NCBI GenBank assembly: GCA_017447265.1
Contig: JAFSOA010000017.1
Span: forward strand, 1 to 64,000
From: Bacteroidales bacterium
Lineage (GTDB): Bacteria > Bacteroidota > Bacteroidia > Bacteroidales > UBA932
Length of the DNA stretch: 64,000 nt
Direction: 5' to 3'
Below, one piece after another: positions 41,921 through 48,963 of the stretch (position 1 is the stretch's first letter; each line of letters begins with the position of its first letter). The position numbers and the translations under genes were made by a program. Under the pieces are notes generated by a model that saw only the letters and a program-made list of their open reading frames with translations, was not told where the DNA came from and did not search any database.

Positions 41921-42832
41921 CTAATGGTTCATTTCCCAAAGACAGAGATAGGCAGCGCCCAGCAGGGCGGCATCACCCTCCAGGGCCGAAGGGCAGAACT
42001 TCACGTCGCGCATTGAGATGGGCTGTCCCCATTTGCGCGCTTCGCCGTAAATGCGGTCGATGAAGCGGACGGCCGGGCCGAAGAGCCCGCCGCCGAAGAT
42101 GACTTTCTGGGGGTTGAAAAGGCTTACCAGATTGGCGGCGCCCATGCCCCAGAACTGGATGGCCTTGTCGAGGATCTGCGTCGACACGGGATCTTTGCCA
42201 TATTGGGCGAAGACATCGTAGCTGGTCATGCGCTCGTCCCCATACAACTTCTTGGCCTGCAGCCCGATGCCGTTTCCGGACGCATAGTATTCGAAGCAGC
42301 CCATGGGAATGAATTCGTCTTTGAAAGGCGTCTCCAGCGCCATCCAGCCCGTCGCGCCCACGATGTCGTTCGCGCCATGGATGATGTGCCCGTCGAGCAG
42401 GATGCCGGCGCCGATGCCCGTGCCGACAGCCAGGTAGATGGCATCGGCACAACCCTGCGCCGCGCCTTTCCACACCTCGCCCAGAATATAGCAGGTGCGG
42501 TCGCTGGCCATCGAGATCTTGATGGAAGGGTCGCCCAGGACAGCCTGCAAGTCGTTCTTCAGGGGGTAATTGTCCCATCCCGGGATGTTGGGCGCCCAGA
42601 CGGTTTCGCGCTTGGAGTAGACGATGCCCGGCACGCAGATGCCCACGGCTTCCACGGGCAGGTCGGGCCGTTGTGCCCGCAGCGAGACGATCATCTCGGC
42701 CACGATCACGCCGACGGCCGAGCCGGTGGCGCCTTCGAGCAGCCGGTACGCTTTCTTGAGCAGTTTTCCCTTATCGGAAAACAGGGCGGCGGATACCTTC
42801 GTTCCGCCCAGGTCCACACCGATGACAGCCAT
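41921..42832 (-). CDS. ROK-family sugar kinase with degenerate zinc motif
   Basis: The 303-residue protein is of the ROK family with the phosphate-binding N-terminus IGVDLGGTKVSAALF and the second phosphate loop AVGTGIGAGILLDG. The catalytic Asp appears as SDR in MASDRTCYILGE. The structural zinc site common in ROK kinases is eroded: GEIGH reads GATGW and the CxCGxxGC knot is reduced to PMGCFE. The enzyme may thus be a separate subfamily. Position in the operon suggests phosphorylation of GlcNAc, MurNAc or a related sugar after import. It lies 10 bases after the GH18 gene. Confidence 0.85.
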   Translation of the reverse strand: MAVIGVDLGGTKVSAALFSDKGKLLKKAYRLLEGATGSAVGVIVAEMIVSLRAQRPDLPVEAVGICVPGIVYSKRETVWAPNIPGWDNYPLKNDLQAVLGDPSIKISMASDRTCYILGEVWKGAAQGCADAIYLAVGTGIGAGILLDGHIIHGANDIVGATGWMALETPFKDEFIPMGCFEYYASGNGIGLQAKKLYGDERMTSYDVFAQYGKDPVSTQILDKAIQFWGMGAANLVSLFNPQKVIFGGGLFGPAVRFIDRIYGEARKWGQPISMRDVKFCPSALEGDAALLGAAYLCLWEMNH

Positions 42833-42842
42833 ATCGTTGGTT

Positions 42843-44003
42843 TTATTGGGTCATGACGGCATTCCAGACCGCATGGCGGAGCGTGCCGCGGGCGTCGTCC
42901 TGGTCGTATTCCCAGAACATCAGGCCGCGCATGCCCTGCTTGCGGACCCACTCGCCCTTGGCCGCGATGCTGCGGGGGTTGTCGTAGCCGCAGAAGAACT
43001 CTCCGCTCATGGTCTCCACATAGGGGCAACTGGCCTGCTCGTCCCATTTGTTGCGGCGGTACTGGTACGGATCCATCTCCAGAATCTTCCGGTAGGTGAT
43101 GGCGGTCGGCGACTTGCTCCAGGAATGGCGGCCGTAGAAGGGTATGCCCAGCACCAGCTTGCCGGGGGCCACGCCGGCACTCAGATACGCCTGGACGGCA
43201 CGATAACAGTCCTTGTAGGCCCGGGAATCGTTGAGGGCCGAATGATGGTGCGGCGCCTCGTCCAGGTCGTAGGTCATGATGTTGACATAGTCGACATACG
43301 GGTCCATGCCCTTGATGTCGATATAGCGCCAGCCCCCCGTGACGGCGACCTTGTCGGTGCAGTAGCCCGCATAGGAGATGGTATACTTATCCCCGAACGT
43401 CTCCCGCAGTTGCTTGACCAGCAGGACATAATTGTCCACGTCGCAGGAAACATCGCAGGCTGCGCCGCTCCACGACAGGCCGGGGTATTCCCAGTCGAGG
43501 TCCACGCCGTCCAGGTTGTATTTGTTCAGGAAGGCCATGCAGTCTTCCGCAAAGGCCTTGCGGCCGCTCTCGCTCTTGCAGAGCGCGGAGAAGCTGCCGC
43601 CCTGCTTGTTGTCGGAATTGGCCACGCCATGCGTAAAGCTCAGGCAGATCTTCAGATTCGGGTAATTCTTCTTGATGGATGCAATGCTTTCGAAGCGGGA
43701 CATCGAGCCCTGCGGCTTGAATCCCTGGTAGACGCCGTCCACCATGTACAGCTCGGCGAAGGCGTAATTGATGTGGGTGATCGAGACGGCTTCGGGCATC
43801 TGGGAACCGTAATAAGTCACATACGCGGTGACCTGGCGCCCGTCGTCGATGCGTTCATGAAGCAGGACCGCCGGCTCGTTGATGGGCGGATCCACTTCCC
43901 GCTCCGGCTCGGGCTCAGGTTCGGGCTCGATGGTATGGCAGGCCACCGGTCCGAAGGCCAGCAGCAAAACTGTCGCGAAGGCCAGAAAGCGCTTATTCAT
44001 CAT
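42843..44003 (-). CDS. GH18 glycoside hydrolase, lipoprotein
   Basis: The 386-residue protein has a lipoprotein signal (LLLAFGPVAC, then HTIEPEPEPEPERE) with an acidic-proline spacer. A TIM-barrel GH18 domain carries the DxxDxDxE motif as DGVDLDWEYPG near residue 170; the final Glu is the acid/base. GH18 enzymes cut beta-1,4 bonds next to GlcNAc by substrate-assisted catalysis. In this operon, cell-wall glycan or chitin-like fragments are the probable substrates. Its start overlaps the end of the namZ-like gene by 11 bases. Confidence 0.9.
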   Translation of the reverse strand: MMNKRFLAFATVLLLAFGPVACHTIEPEPEPEPEREVDPPINEPAVLLHERIDDGRQVTAYVTYYGSQMPEAVSITHINYAFAELYMVDGVYQGFKPQGSMSRFESIASIKKNYPNLKICLSFTHGVANSDNKQGGSFSALCKSESGRKAFAEDCMAFLNKYNLDGVDLDWEYPGLSWSGAACDVSCDVDNYVLLVKQLRETFGDKYTISYAGYCTDKVAVTGGWRYIDIKGMDPYVDYVNIMTYDLDEAPHHHSALNDSRAYKDCYRAVQAYLSAGVAPGKLVLGIPFYGRHSWSKSPTAITYRKILEMDPYQYRRNKWDEQASCPYVETMSGEFFCGYDNPRSIAAKGEWVRKQGMRGLMFWEYDQDDARGTLRHAVWNAVMTQ

Positions 44004-45189
44004 ACAAAAGATACGGTTTGCGCTGTTCCTTGAAGAAAATGATGTCGTTGGCCCACATGGCCCGGATTTCGTCGGAAGTCGCTCCTTCCATGATCATGCG
44101 GCGCACGTAGTCACGGCCGATGAGGAGCTCGAAGAACGAACGGAAAAAGTGGTTGCCCAGGTGCAGGTTGTTGTAGGCATCGATGACATAGTCGAGGTTG
44201 ATGCCGGCCGCGAGGACTTCGTCATCGGAAGGACGCTCGCGGAGATCCACGCCGTAGCAGAACTGGTCGATCTGCGGCGGCTCCTTGGCGCCGTCCATGC
44301 TGCGGGGCGTGAACGAGTATTTGTAGCCCTTCATGTTGGGATGGCCGTACATCTGGAAGGGGAAGTCGGTGCCGCGGCCCAGGCTCACCGGCGTGGCCTC
44401 GAAATAGCACAGCGAGGGATAGAGGTAGATCGAGCGCATGTTCGGCAGGTTCGGAGACGGCTTGATGGGCAGCACATAGCGCGACTGGTGGGTGTAGTTC
44501 CGGCATTTGACGACGGTCAGGTCGCATTTCACATGCTCGGGAAGCCAGCCCTCGCCGTTGATCATCAGCGCCAGCTCTCCCAGCGTCATGCCGTGGCAGA
44601 CCGGGATGGGATACCAGCCCACGCCGGACTTGTATTTCATGTCGAGGATCGGGCCGTCCACCACGAAGCCGATGGGATTGGGCCTGTCGAGCACGATCAT
44701 CTTCTTGTCGTGCTTGGCGCAGACATACATCATCTTGCCCATCGTCACGTTGTAGGTGTAGAAACGGACGCCGACATCCTGCAGGTCGAAGATCAGCACG
44801 TCGAACTCGGAGATGGCCTCGTCCGAAGGATAACCGCCCTTGCCGTCGTACAGGGAACTGATCGGCACGCCGGTCGGGCCGTCGACGGAGTTGCCCACCA
44901 GCTCGCCGGCATCGGCCGTGCCGCGAAAACCGTGTTCGGGCGAAAAAATCGAAACCACGTTGACATTGAGCGCGAGCAGGGTGTCGAGCACATGGCAGGT
45001 TTCGCTGACCATGCCGCTCTGATTGGAGAGAATGGCCACCCTTTTGCCTTCCAGCAGGGGAAGATAGGCTTCCAGGTCCATGGCGCCGGGTTTGATGTCA
45101 GGCGTGGGTGGATAGACCTTCAGCGTGGGCTGCGAGGCGCAGGAGGCCAGGGAGAGCACGAAGGCCATCAGCAGGAGAATGCGTTTCAT
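43993..45189 (-). CDS. Exo-beta-N-acetylmuramidase NamZ-like protein (DUF1343)
   Basis: The 398-residue lipoprotein (signal ending MAFVLSLASC) covers the full DUF1343 family. Features include RVAILSNQSGMV, IFSPEHGFRGTADAGE and the block DVLIFDLQDVGVRFYTY, plus RPNPIGF and TPVSLGRGTDFPFQ further on. The family includes Bacillus NamZ (GH171), which removes MurNAc from the non-reducing ends of peptidoglycan fragments. It lies 5 bases after tsaE and overlaps the GH18 gene, which supports a role in recycling or scavenging cell-wall sugars in the periplasm or at the surface. Confidence 0.9.
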   Translation of the reverse strand: MKRILLLMAFVLSLASCASQPTLKVYPPTPDIKPGAMDLEAYLPLLEGKRVAILSNQSGMVSETCHVLDTLLALNVNVVSIFSPEHGFRGTADAGELVGNSVDGPTGVPISSLYDGKGGYPSDEAISEFDVLIFDLQDVGVRFYTYNVTMGKMMYVCAKHDKKMIVLDRPNPIGFVVDGPILDMKYKSGVGWYPIPVCHGMTLGELALMINGEGWLPEHVKCDLTVVKCRNYTHQSRYVLPIKPSPNLPNMRSIYLYPSLCYFEATPVSLGRGTDFPFQMYGHPNMKGYKYSFTPRSMDGAKEPPQIDQFCYGVDLRERPSDDEVLAAGINLDYVIDAYNNLHLGNHFFRSFFELLIGRDYVRRMIMEGATSDEIRAMWANDIIFFKEQRKPYLLYDE

Positions 45190-45194
45190 ATCGG

Positions 45195-45608
45195 TCAGAA
45201 TAACAAGGTTCGGGTTTGGGCGTCTTCCACCTGGATCTGCACCTTGAGCGTGTCTTCAGGCAGCAGCTCTTCGATCATCTCGGGCCACTCGATCAGGCAG
45301 CGGTCTCCGGAATCGAAATACTCGTAGAGGCCTATGTCGAGCGCCTCGGAGAGACGGTTGATGCGGTAGAAATCAAAATGATAGACCGGCTCGCCGCGGC
45401 GGTCCCGGTATTCGTTGACGATGGTGAACGTCGGGCTGTTGACCACGTCGCGTACGCCGAGGGCTTCGCAGACCGCCGTGATGAAGGTCGTCTTGCCGGC
45501 TCCCATCGCGCCGTAGAAAGCCACGATGCGCGCCTCGCCGATGTGCGCCAGGAACGCTTCCGCCGCCCGGGGCAGGTCCGCTGTGCCGTTGATGATGATT
45601 TCGGTCAT
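45195..45608 (-). CDS. tsaE: tRNA t6A biosynthesis ATPase TsaE
   Basis: The 137-residue ATPase has a Walker A GAMGAGKTTFI near residue 38, the SPTFTIVNEY motif, and YHFDFYRIN with the Walker B-like aspartates. TsaE is the ATPase of the TsaB-TsaD-TsaE complex that installs t6A on tRNA. It is the first gene of the namZ-GH18-ROK-MFS-SIS operon, a housekeeping gene heading a catabolic unit. Its ATG lies 7 bases after a TATCTTTG box, so the message is nearly leaderless. Confidence 0.94.
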   Translation of the reverse strand: MTEIIINGTADLPRAAEAFLAHIGEARIVAFYGAMGAGKTTFITAVCEALGVRDVVNSPTFTIVNEYRDRRGEPVYHFDFYRINRLSEALDIGLYEYFDSGDRCLIEWPEMIEELLPEDTLKVQIQVEDAQTRTLLF

Positions 45609-45623
45609 ATCTTTGCAAAGATA
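45608..45623. promoter_or_regulatory. Palindromic double -7 box between tsaE and feoB-like gene
   Basis: TATCTTTGCAAAGATA is a perfect 16-bp palindrome made of two back-to-back TATCTTTG boxes. The minus box (45616-45623) drives tsaE with an ATG 7 bases on; the plus box (45608-45615) points to the FeoB-like gene but overlaps the tsaE start codon by one base. Confidence 0.6.
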
Positions 45624-45647
45624 ATAATTATCACTATTTGTTGGTAT

Positions 45648-45677
45648 TGCCTCTTCCGTAAAAATCGGTCATCTTTG
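45648..45677 (+). promoter_or_regulatory. Candidate promoter of the FeoB-like gene
   Basis: A TTG at about 45647-45649 is followed after about 20 bases by CATCTTTG (45670-45677), one mismatch from TAnnTTTG, ending 4 bases before the ATG at 45682. Spacing fits the Bacteroidota -33/-7 arrangement. Confidence 0.45.
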
Positions 45678-45681
45678 CTGC

Positions 45682-47673
45682 ATGAATTGTAATTTCAATT
45701 GTAGCGAATGTGAACTGGCTGCGAAGGGAAACAAACGCATCCTGGTCGATGTCATCGGCCACGAGCCGGAAGGCGGGATGCTGTCCTTTTCGGGCCGGCA
45801 CCATTTGACAGTCGAGTTCGGTGAATATCTCATCTGTTTCGTCAATCACTGCGGAGAGGATGTCCATATCGGCAGGAAGATTATCTCCACGAAACCTGCC
45901 GTCGTGTTGGACGTTATCGATTCCATGTCGCTGCAAAACAGCCTCAGGCTCACTTCCAGGCTAATCGATATGGATTACCGGGCCGTGCTCGCCTTTTCCG
46001 CTTACGACCGCCTGCTGGCTACCGGGCATTCCCTGGATTACGAGACCCTCGGCGAGATGATGGGCTTTGCGTCAACGGTCCTGGACGCGTCCGAGGAAAG
46101 TTTCAGCAGGCTGCTTTCCCTGATCGTCGAGACCTATCGCCAGCCGGTCAAGAAACACGTCCACGTGCCCTATGGCCAGGATGTGGACAAGGCCATCGAA
46201 AAGATTACCGCCCTGATCTCCCGTTCGCCCGGGCTGTCGAACCGTTACCACGACCGCTATCTGGCCGTCCGCCTGCTGGAAGATCCCGAATACATTTCCC
46301 CGCTTCTGGAAGGTTCTCCGATGGCATCCCGGATTGTAGAAGCCGCCCGCGCGGAATCCCGGGCCCTTACCCGACAACTCGAAGAAAGTCCGGAAACCCT
46401 GATCCGGAAAGCGCGCCACGGTTATATCCACGGCGCACTCGTCGAAACCCTCCACCACAGTTCAGACCATTCGGACCATACCCTTCTTCAAAAGATAGAC
46501 GCCGTCCTGACCAACCGCGTGATCGGCCTTCCGCTGCTGCTCGTGGTGCTTTTCCTGGTCTTCGAAGCCACCTTTGCCCTCGGCGCCTGGCCGCAGCAGT
46601 GGATCGAAGACGGCGTGGAGATCCTGTGCGCCTGGCTGGCGGGCGTGCTGCCGTCCGGCTGGCTGACCAGCCTGCTGGTCGACGGCGTCGTGCAAGGTTG
46701 CGGAGCCGTCATTTCCTTCCTCCCGAACATCTTCATCCTCTTTGTGCTGCTTTCCCTGCTGGAAGACACCGGCTATATGGCCAGGGCTGCCTTCCTGATG
46801 GACAAGATCATGCACAGGATCGGCCTTCACGGCAGGTCGTTCGTGCCGATGCTGCTCGGTTTCGGATGCAACGTGCCGGCCATCATGGCCGCCAAGTCCA
46901 TAGACAATCCGAAAGACAGGACGCTGACGATGCTGATGATCCCGTTCATGTCATGTTCTGCCAGAATTCCGGTGTACCTGCTGTTTGTCGGCGCCTTTTT
47001 CGCCCACAGCAAGGCCCTGGTGATGATGGGCATTTACCTGGCCGGCGTGCTGCTGTCCATCCTCTTCGCCATCATGATGAAGCGGACGAAGTGGTTCCGG
47101 AAGGAAGCCGACGATTACGTGTCGGAGCTTCCGGCATTCCGCAAGCCCACGCTCAGAAGTACATGGAGCCATGTCTGGGAAAGGACTTCGGACTATCTTC
47201 ACAAGATCACGACGGTCATCCTCGCGGCATCGGTCATCATCTGGGCGCTGGAGTTTTTCCCGAGGGAAAGGACGATGGACGGGAAATACAAAGAAGAATC
47301 CTACCTGTGTGACATCGGCAAGGGGTTGGAACCCGTGATGAAGCCGCTGGGGTTCGACTGGAAACTGAACGTCTGCCTCCTTACGGGACTCCCGGCCAAG
47401 GAAGCCATTGTCAGCACGATGGGTATTCTCTACCATACGGAAGACGACGAGTCTCTCACCCGTGCGATGACCGAAGGCGAGGGCATGAACCAGGCGGTGG
47501 CCCTTGCCTTCCTCCTGTTCGTACTGCTGTACTTCCCCTGTGTCGCCACGATTACGACGCTCCGGAAAGAAACGGGGTGGAAATGGGCGGCTTTCACGGT
47601 AGTCCATTCGCTTGTTCTGGCCTGGCTGGTTGCTTTTCTGGCCTTCCGCGTCGGCAGTTTGTTCATCGGATAA
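45682..47673 (+). CDS. FeoB-type metal transporter with degenerate GTPase domain
   Basis: The 663-residue protein has the complete FeoB membrane domain from about residue 270: Gate motifs LLGFGCNVPAIMAAKSI and PFMSCSARIPVYLLF with their pore cysteines, GLPAKEAIVSTMGILY, and YFPCVATITTLRKETGW. The N-terminal 190 residues align with a FeoB G domain from VVLDVIDSMSLQNSLRLT onward. The P-loop, switch and DxxG parts are gone, and the base-specificity NxxD reads SAYD. In place of GNPNxGKT the sequence has VIGHEPEGGML. The N-terminus carries Cys 3, 7 and 10 (MNCNFNCSEC). It may move Fe(II) or Mn(II) without normal GTP control. No feoA is adjacent. Confidence 0.85.
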   Translation: MNCNFNCSECELAAKGNKRILVDVIGHEPEGGMLSFSGRHHLTVEFGEYLICFVNHCGEDVHIGRKIISTKPAVVLDVIDSMSLQNSLRLTSRLIDMDYRAVLAFSAYDRLLATGHSLDYETLGEMMGFASTVLDASEESFSRLLSLIVETYRQPVKKHVHVPYGQDVDKAIEKITALISRSPGLSNRYHDRYLAVRLLEDPEYISPLLEGSPMASRIVEAARAESRALTRQLEESPETLIRKARHGYIHGALVETLHHSSDHSDHTLLQKIDAVLTNRVIGLPLLLVVLFLVFEATFALGAWPQQWIEDGVEILCAWLAGVLPSGWLTSLLVDGVVQGCGAVISFLPNIFILFVLLSLLEDTGYMARAAFLMDKIMHRIGLHGRSFVPMLLGFGCNVPAIMAAKSIDNPKDRTLTMLMIPFMSCSARIPVYLLFVGAFFAHSKALVMMGIYLAGVLLSILFAIMMKRTKWFRKEADDYVSELPAFRKPTLRSTWSHVWERTSDYLHKITTVILAASVIIWALEFFPRERTMDGKYKEESYLCDIGKGLEPVMKPLGFDWKLNVCLLTGLPAKEAIVSTMGILYHTEDDESLTRAMTEGEGMNQAVALAFLLFVLLYFPCVATITTLRKETGWKWAAFTVVHSLVLAWLVAFLAFRVGSLFIG

Positions 47674-47695
47674 TTGCTTTCGCCGCCGCCAAATA

Positions 47696-47746
47696 GCCGC
47701 AAGCTAATCGGCCTCACAAGCTCTGTAGGGCCGATTGTTTTGCGGC
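47696..47746. terminator. Long imperfect hairpin downstream of the FeoB-like gene
   Basis: GCCGCAA (47696-47702) and AATCGGCC (47706-47713) pair with GGCCGATT (47729-47736) and TTGCGGC (47740-47746), with a 3-by-3 internal loop. It begins 22 bases after the stop of the FeoB-like gene and probably ends transcription, though there is no clear T run. Confidence 0.55.
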
Positions 47747-47764
47747 AAGCCCCGAAATCGGCCC

Positions 47765-47820
47765 CTGCCGCAAGCCGAAGCGCATCTAAAGCATCTCCAA
47801 GGCAGTTGAGCTTGCGGCAG
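47765..47820. repeat. 11-bp inverted repeat sharing the GCCGCAA unit
   Basis: CTGCCGCAAGC (47765-47775) is the perfect inverted repeat of GCTTGCGGCAG (47810-47820). It shares its GCCGCAA core with the hairpin at 47696-47746, so the unit occurs four times in 125 bases in alternating orientation. Confidence 0.6.
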
Positions 47821-48130
47821 GTTGGCGAAATATAAATGATCGCTCTCTTTCGGGCATCCCTGAAACAAATTTGGGCTCTTTTTGCTACGGGCTCTCACAG
47901 AATATAGAATCTTCTATTCCTTCACCGGCCTAATGGACAAGCATGCACAACGAGGCTGATTCATAGCAAAAAACAAATCAGCCCAATCATATATCCCCTC
48001 AAAGTCCATAGAGAACGCACTGTATTGGCAAGAATTAAACCAACAAGGTTCTGCTGTCCAATAATCACCGGACAGGGGCATTCTATCGTGCAAATCACCA
48101 ACAAAATAGCCACTTTCATAGGGGGTAAAT

Positions 48131-48146
48131 AAAATTTCTGGTTGGA
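48131..48146. repeat. 16-bp short repeat, copy A
   Basis: AAAATTTCTGGTTGGA occurs here and again at 48491-48506; a variant with two changes (AAAACTTTTGGTTGGA) is at 48231-48246. Copies B and C also share a preceding TGGTC. All three lie in decayed sequence and coincide with joins between fragments. Confidence 0.55.
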
Positions 48147-48181
48147 TTTCTCTCTGAAGAGATAGATATCTTTCTTCGGTG

Positions 48182-48220
48182 AAAGGGAGGATGTGGTTGG
48201 AAAAGCCGCACCCTCCCTTT
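48182..48220. repeat. Strong 15-bp stem-loop
   Basis: AAAGGGAGG pairs with CCTCCCTTT and the stem continues through TGTGG/CCGCA with one mismatch and one G-U pair, leaving a 9-base loop (TTGGAAAAG). It lies within the FISUMP-like fragment and has no T tract. Confidence 0.5.
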
Positions 48221-48248
48221 GCTGTTGGTCAAAACTTTTGGTTGGATA

Positions 48249-48279
48249 TTGACGATGTGAGAATGAATACATATCTTTG
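48249..48279 (+). promoter_or_regulatory. Orphan Bacteroidota-type promoter
   Basis: TTG (48249-48251), 20 bases, then TATCTTTG (48272-48279) is a textbook -33/-7 pair on the plus strand. No convincing gene follows; the 200 bases downstream contain a short hairpin and no family-like ORF. It may drive a small RNA or be a leftover of a lost gene. Confidence 0.45.
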
Positions 48280-48490
48280 CCATACCGGAGTCCACCGTGG
48301 TGCTTCCGGAGCTTGTTGTGACACGCGGACCAAAGGACTTTGATAACAGGCCAAGGGCAGGATGTTCGGGCGATACGCCCTGCCTTAAAGACAGTTGCCC
48401 CGAGAGCCGTCTACCTGGCCAGGTGGCGGCTTTTCTCGTTTCGCGCCCGCGCCTTCAAGGCGACTTCGCCGCCAAAGAACGGGGCTGGTC

Positions 48491-48506
48491 AAAATTTCTG
48501 GTTGGA
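48491..48506. repeat. 16-bp short repeat, copy B
   Basis: This is an exact second copy of AAAATTTCTGGTTGGA. With its flank (TGGTC before it) it matches the variant at 48227-48246 over about 20 bases. Confidence 0.55.
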
Positions 48507-48559
48507 AAGTCCGGCTCACCCGCAAAGTTCCGGGTATGACTACCCAAAGATTTGACAGA

Positions 48560-48791
48560 CTCTGTACATGAAGAAGGGCAGATCTGACACTCATCTGCTG
48601 TAAGCCATCTGCGGCGGCGGATGTGCAAGGTCAGTTTTTTGTCCCGGTATACAAGATGTCCTTCTTGCTTTCCCGGCTGTCGAGGGACTTGCTCTCCGCC
48701 CATACTAACTCAAAGAAGTCAGAATGCCCTTCGGCAAGAAGAATCCCAGGAAATACTGGTAAAGTTGGAGTTGAGAGACGGTTTTGTCCAT
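48560..48791 (-). mobile_element. Remnant of an ISAon1-type transposase N-terminal ORF
   Basis: From ATG 48791 the minus strand reads MDKTVSQLQLYQYFLGFF then LPKGIL before a stop at 48705. A shift of frame restores FFELVWAESKSLDSRESK, and another frame gives YRDKKLTLHIRRRRWLTAD. This order (short helical start, L-P-G-x-L, E-x-V, then a basic RRRRW) is that of the small N-terminal protein of ISAon1-family insertion sequences in Bacteroidota. At least two frameshifts and loss of everything after RRRRW show it is dead. The family call rests on pattern memory only. Confidence 0.5.
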
Positions 48792-48812
48792 AGTGTTTGC
48801 GGAAGGTTTACG

Positions 48813-48842
48813 TAAAACAAAAGCGGCCTTGAGGACCGCTCT
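48813..48842 (-). terminator. Intrinsic terminator downstream of the surface lipoprotein gene
   Basis: On the minus strand AGCGGTCC-TCAA-GGCCGCT is followed by TTTGTTTT, a standard stem plus T tract. It lies 120 bases beyond the stop of the gene at 48964-50331. Confidence 0.6.
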
Positions 48843-48859
48843 TGTTGCTTTTATTGGTT

Positions 48860-48901
48860 GGAGGGCGGCATCCCCTCGCCGTGGCGAGAGGGCCGCCCTC
48901 C
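48860..48901. repeat. Perfect 10-bp inverted repeat with inner stem
   Basis: GGAGGGCGGC (48860-48869) pairs with GCCGCCCTCC (48892-48901); CTCGCC/GGCGAG forms an inner stem. A further small hairpin AGCCGC-TTGC-GCGGCT lies at 48916-48931. Together with the terminator at 48813-48842 they make a run of three hairpins after the lipoprotein gene. Confidence 0.55.
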
Positions 48902-48963
48902 TTGGTGGTATCCGTAGCCGCTTGCGCGGCTAAAATAGATAAATTGGTAAATGGATAAATAGG

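Larger units (their letters stand above)
47674..47913. other. Intergenic region after the FeoB-like gene
   Basis: No coding signal was found. The stretch holds two inverted repeats built from GCCGCAA/TTGCGGC units (listed separately) and then an AT-richer sequence leading to the stop of the FISUMP-like fragment. It marks the border between GC-rich core genes and the AT-richer island. Confidence 0.5.
47914..48228 (-). pseudogene. C-terminal fragment of a FISUMP/DUF1566-like surface protein
   Basis: About 104 codons without a proper start read CGFSNHILPFTEERYLS and end in the typical pattern SGDYWTAEPCWFNS, then SMDFEGIYDWADLFFA and RCACLSIRPVKE-stop. YW-T-x-P ... F ... SIRPVK is the closing motif of FISUMP/DUF1566-like domains in Bacteroidota surface lipoproteins. 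The N-terminal part is absent; the frame is closed upstream by TGA at 48229-48231. The intact gene at 48964-50331 ends with a related domain (YYWSSTDYVSDN ... VRAVLAF), so this is a decayed relative. Confidence 0.6.
48229..48963. other. Non-coding, decayed stretch of the accessory island
   Basis: No intact gene was found. The stretch contains, in order, repeat copy C (48231-48246), an orphan promoter-like site (48249-48279), about 200 bases with a GGGCG-ATA-CGCCC hairpin near 48375, repeat copy B (48491-48506), a frameshifted IS transposase remnant (48560-48791), and the terminator/hairpin group downstream of the surface-lipoprotein gene. The rest shows nothing I can name. Confidence 0.5.

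Noticed and set aside
47961-48272. 103-codon minus-strand ORF
   Set aside because: It is in a different frame from the FISUMP-like fragment, which explains the same DNA better.
48491-48540. Resemblance of GGAAAGTCCGG to the RNase P RNA core
   Set aside because: No partner P4 strand or other conserved RNase P blocks were found nearby.
48297-48703. Short ORFs on both strands (69-82 codons)
   Set aside because: They have no motifs; those on the minus strand are pieces of the frameshifted IS remnant.
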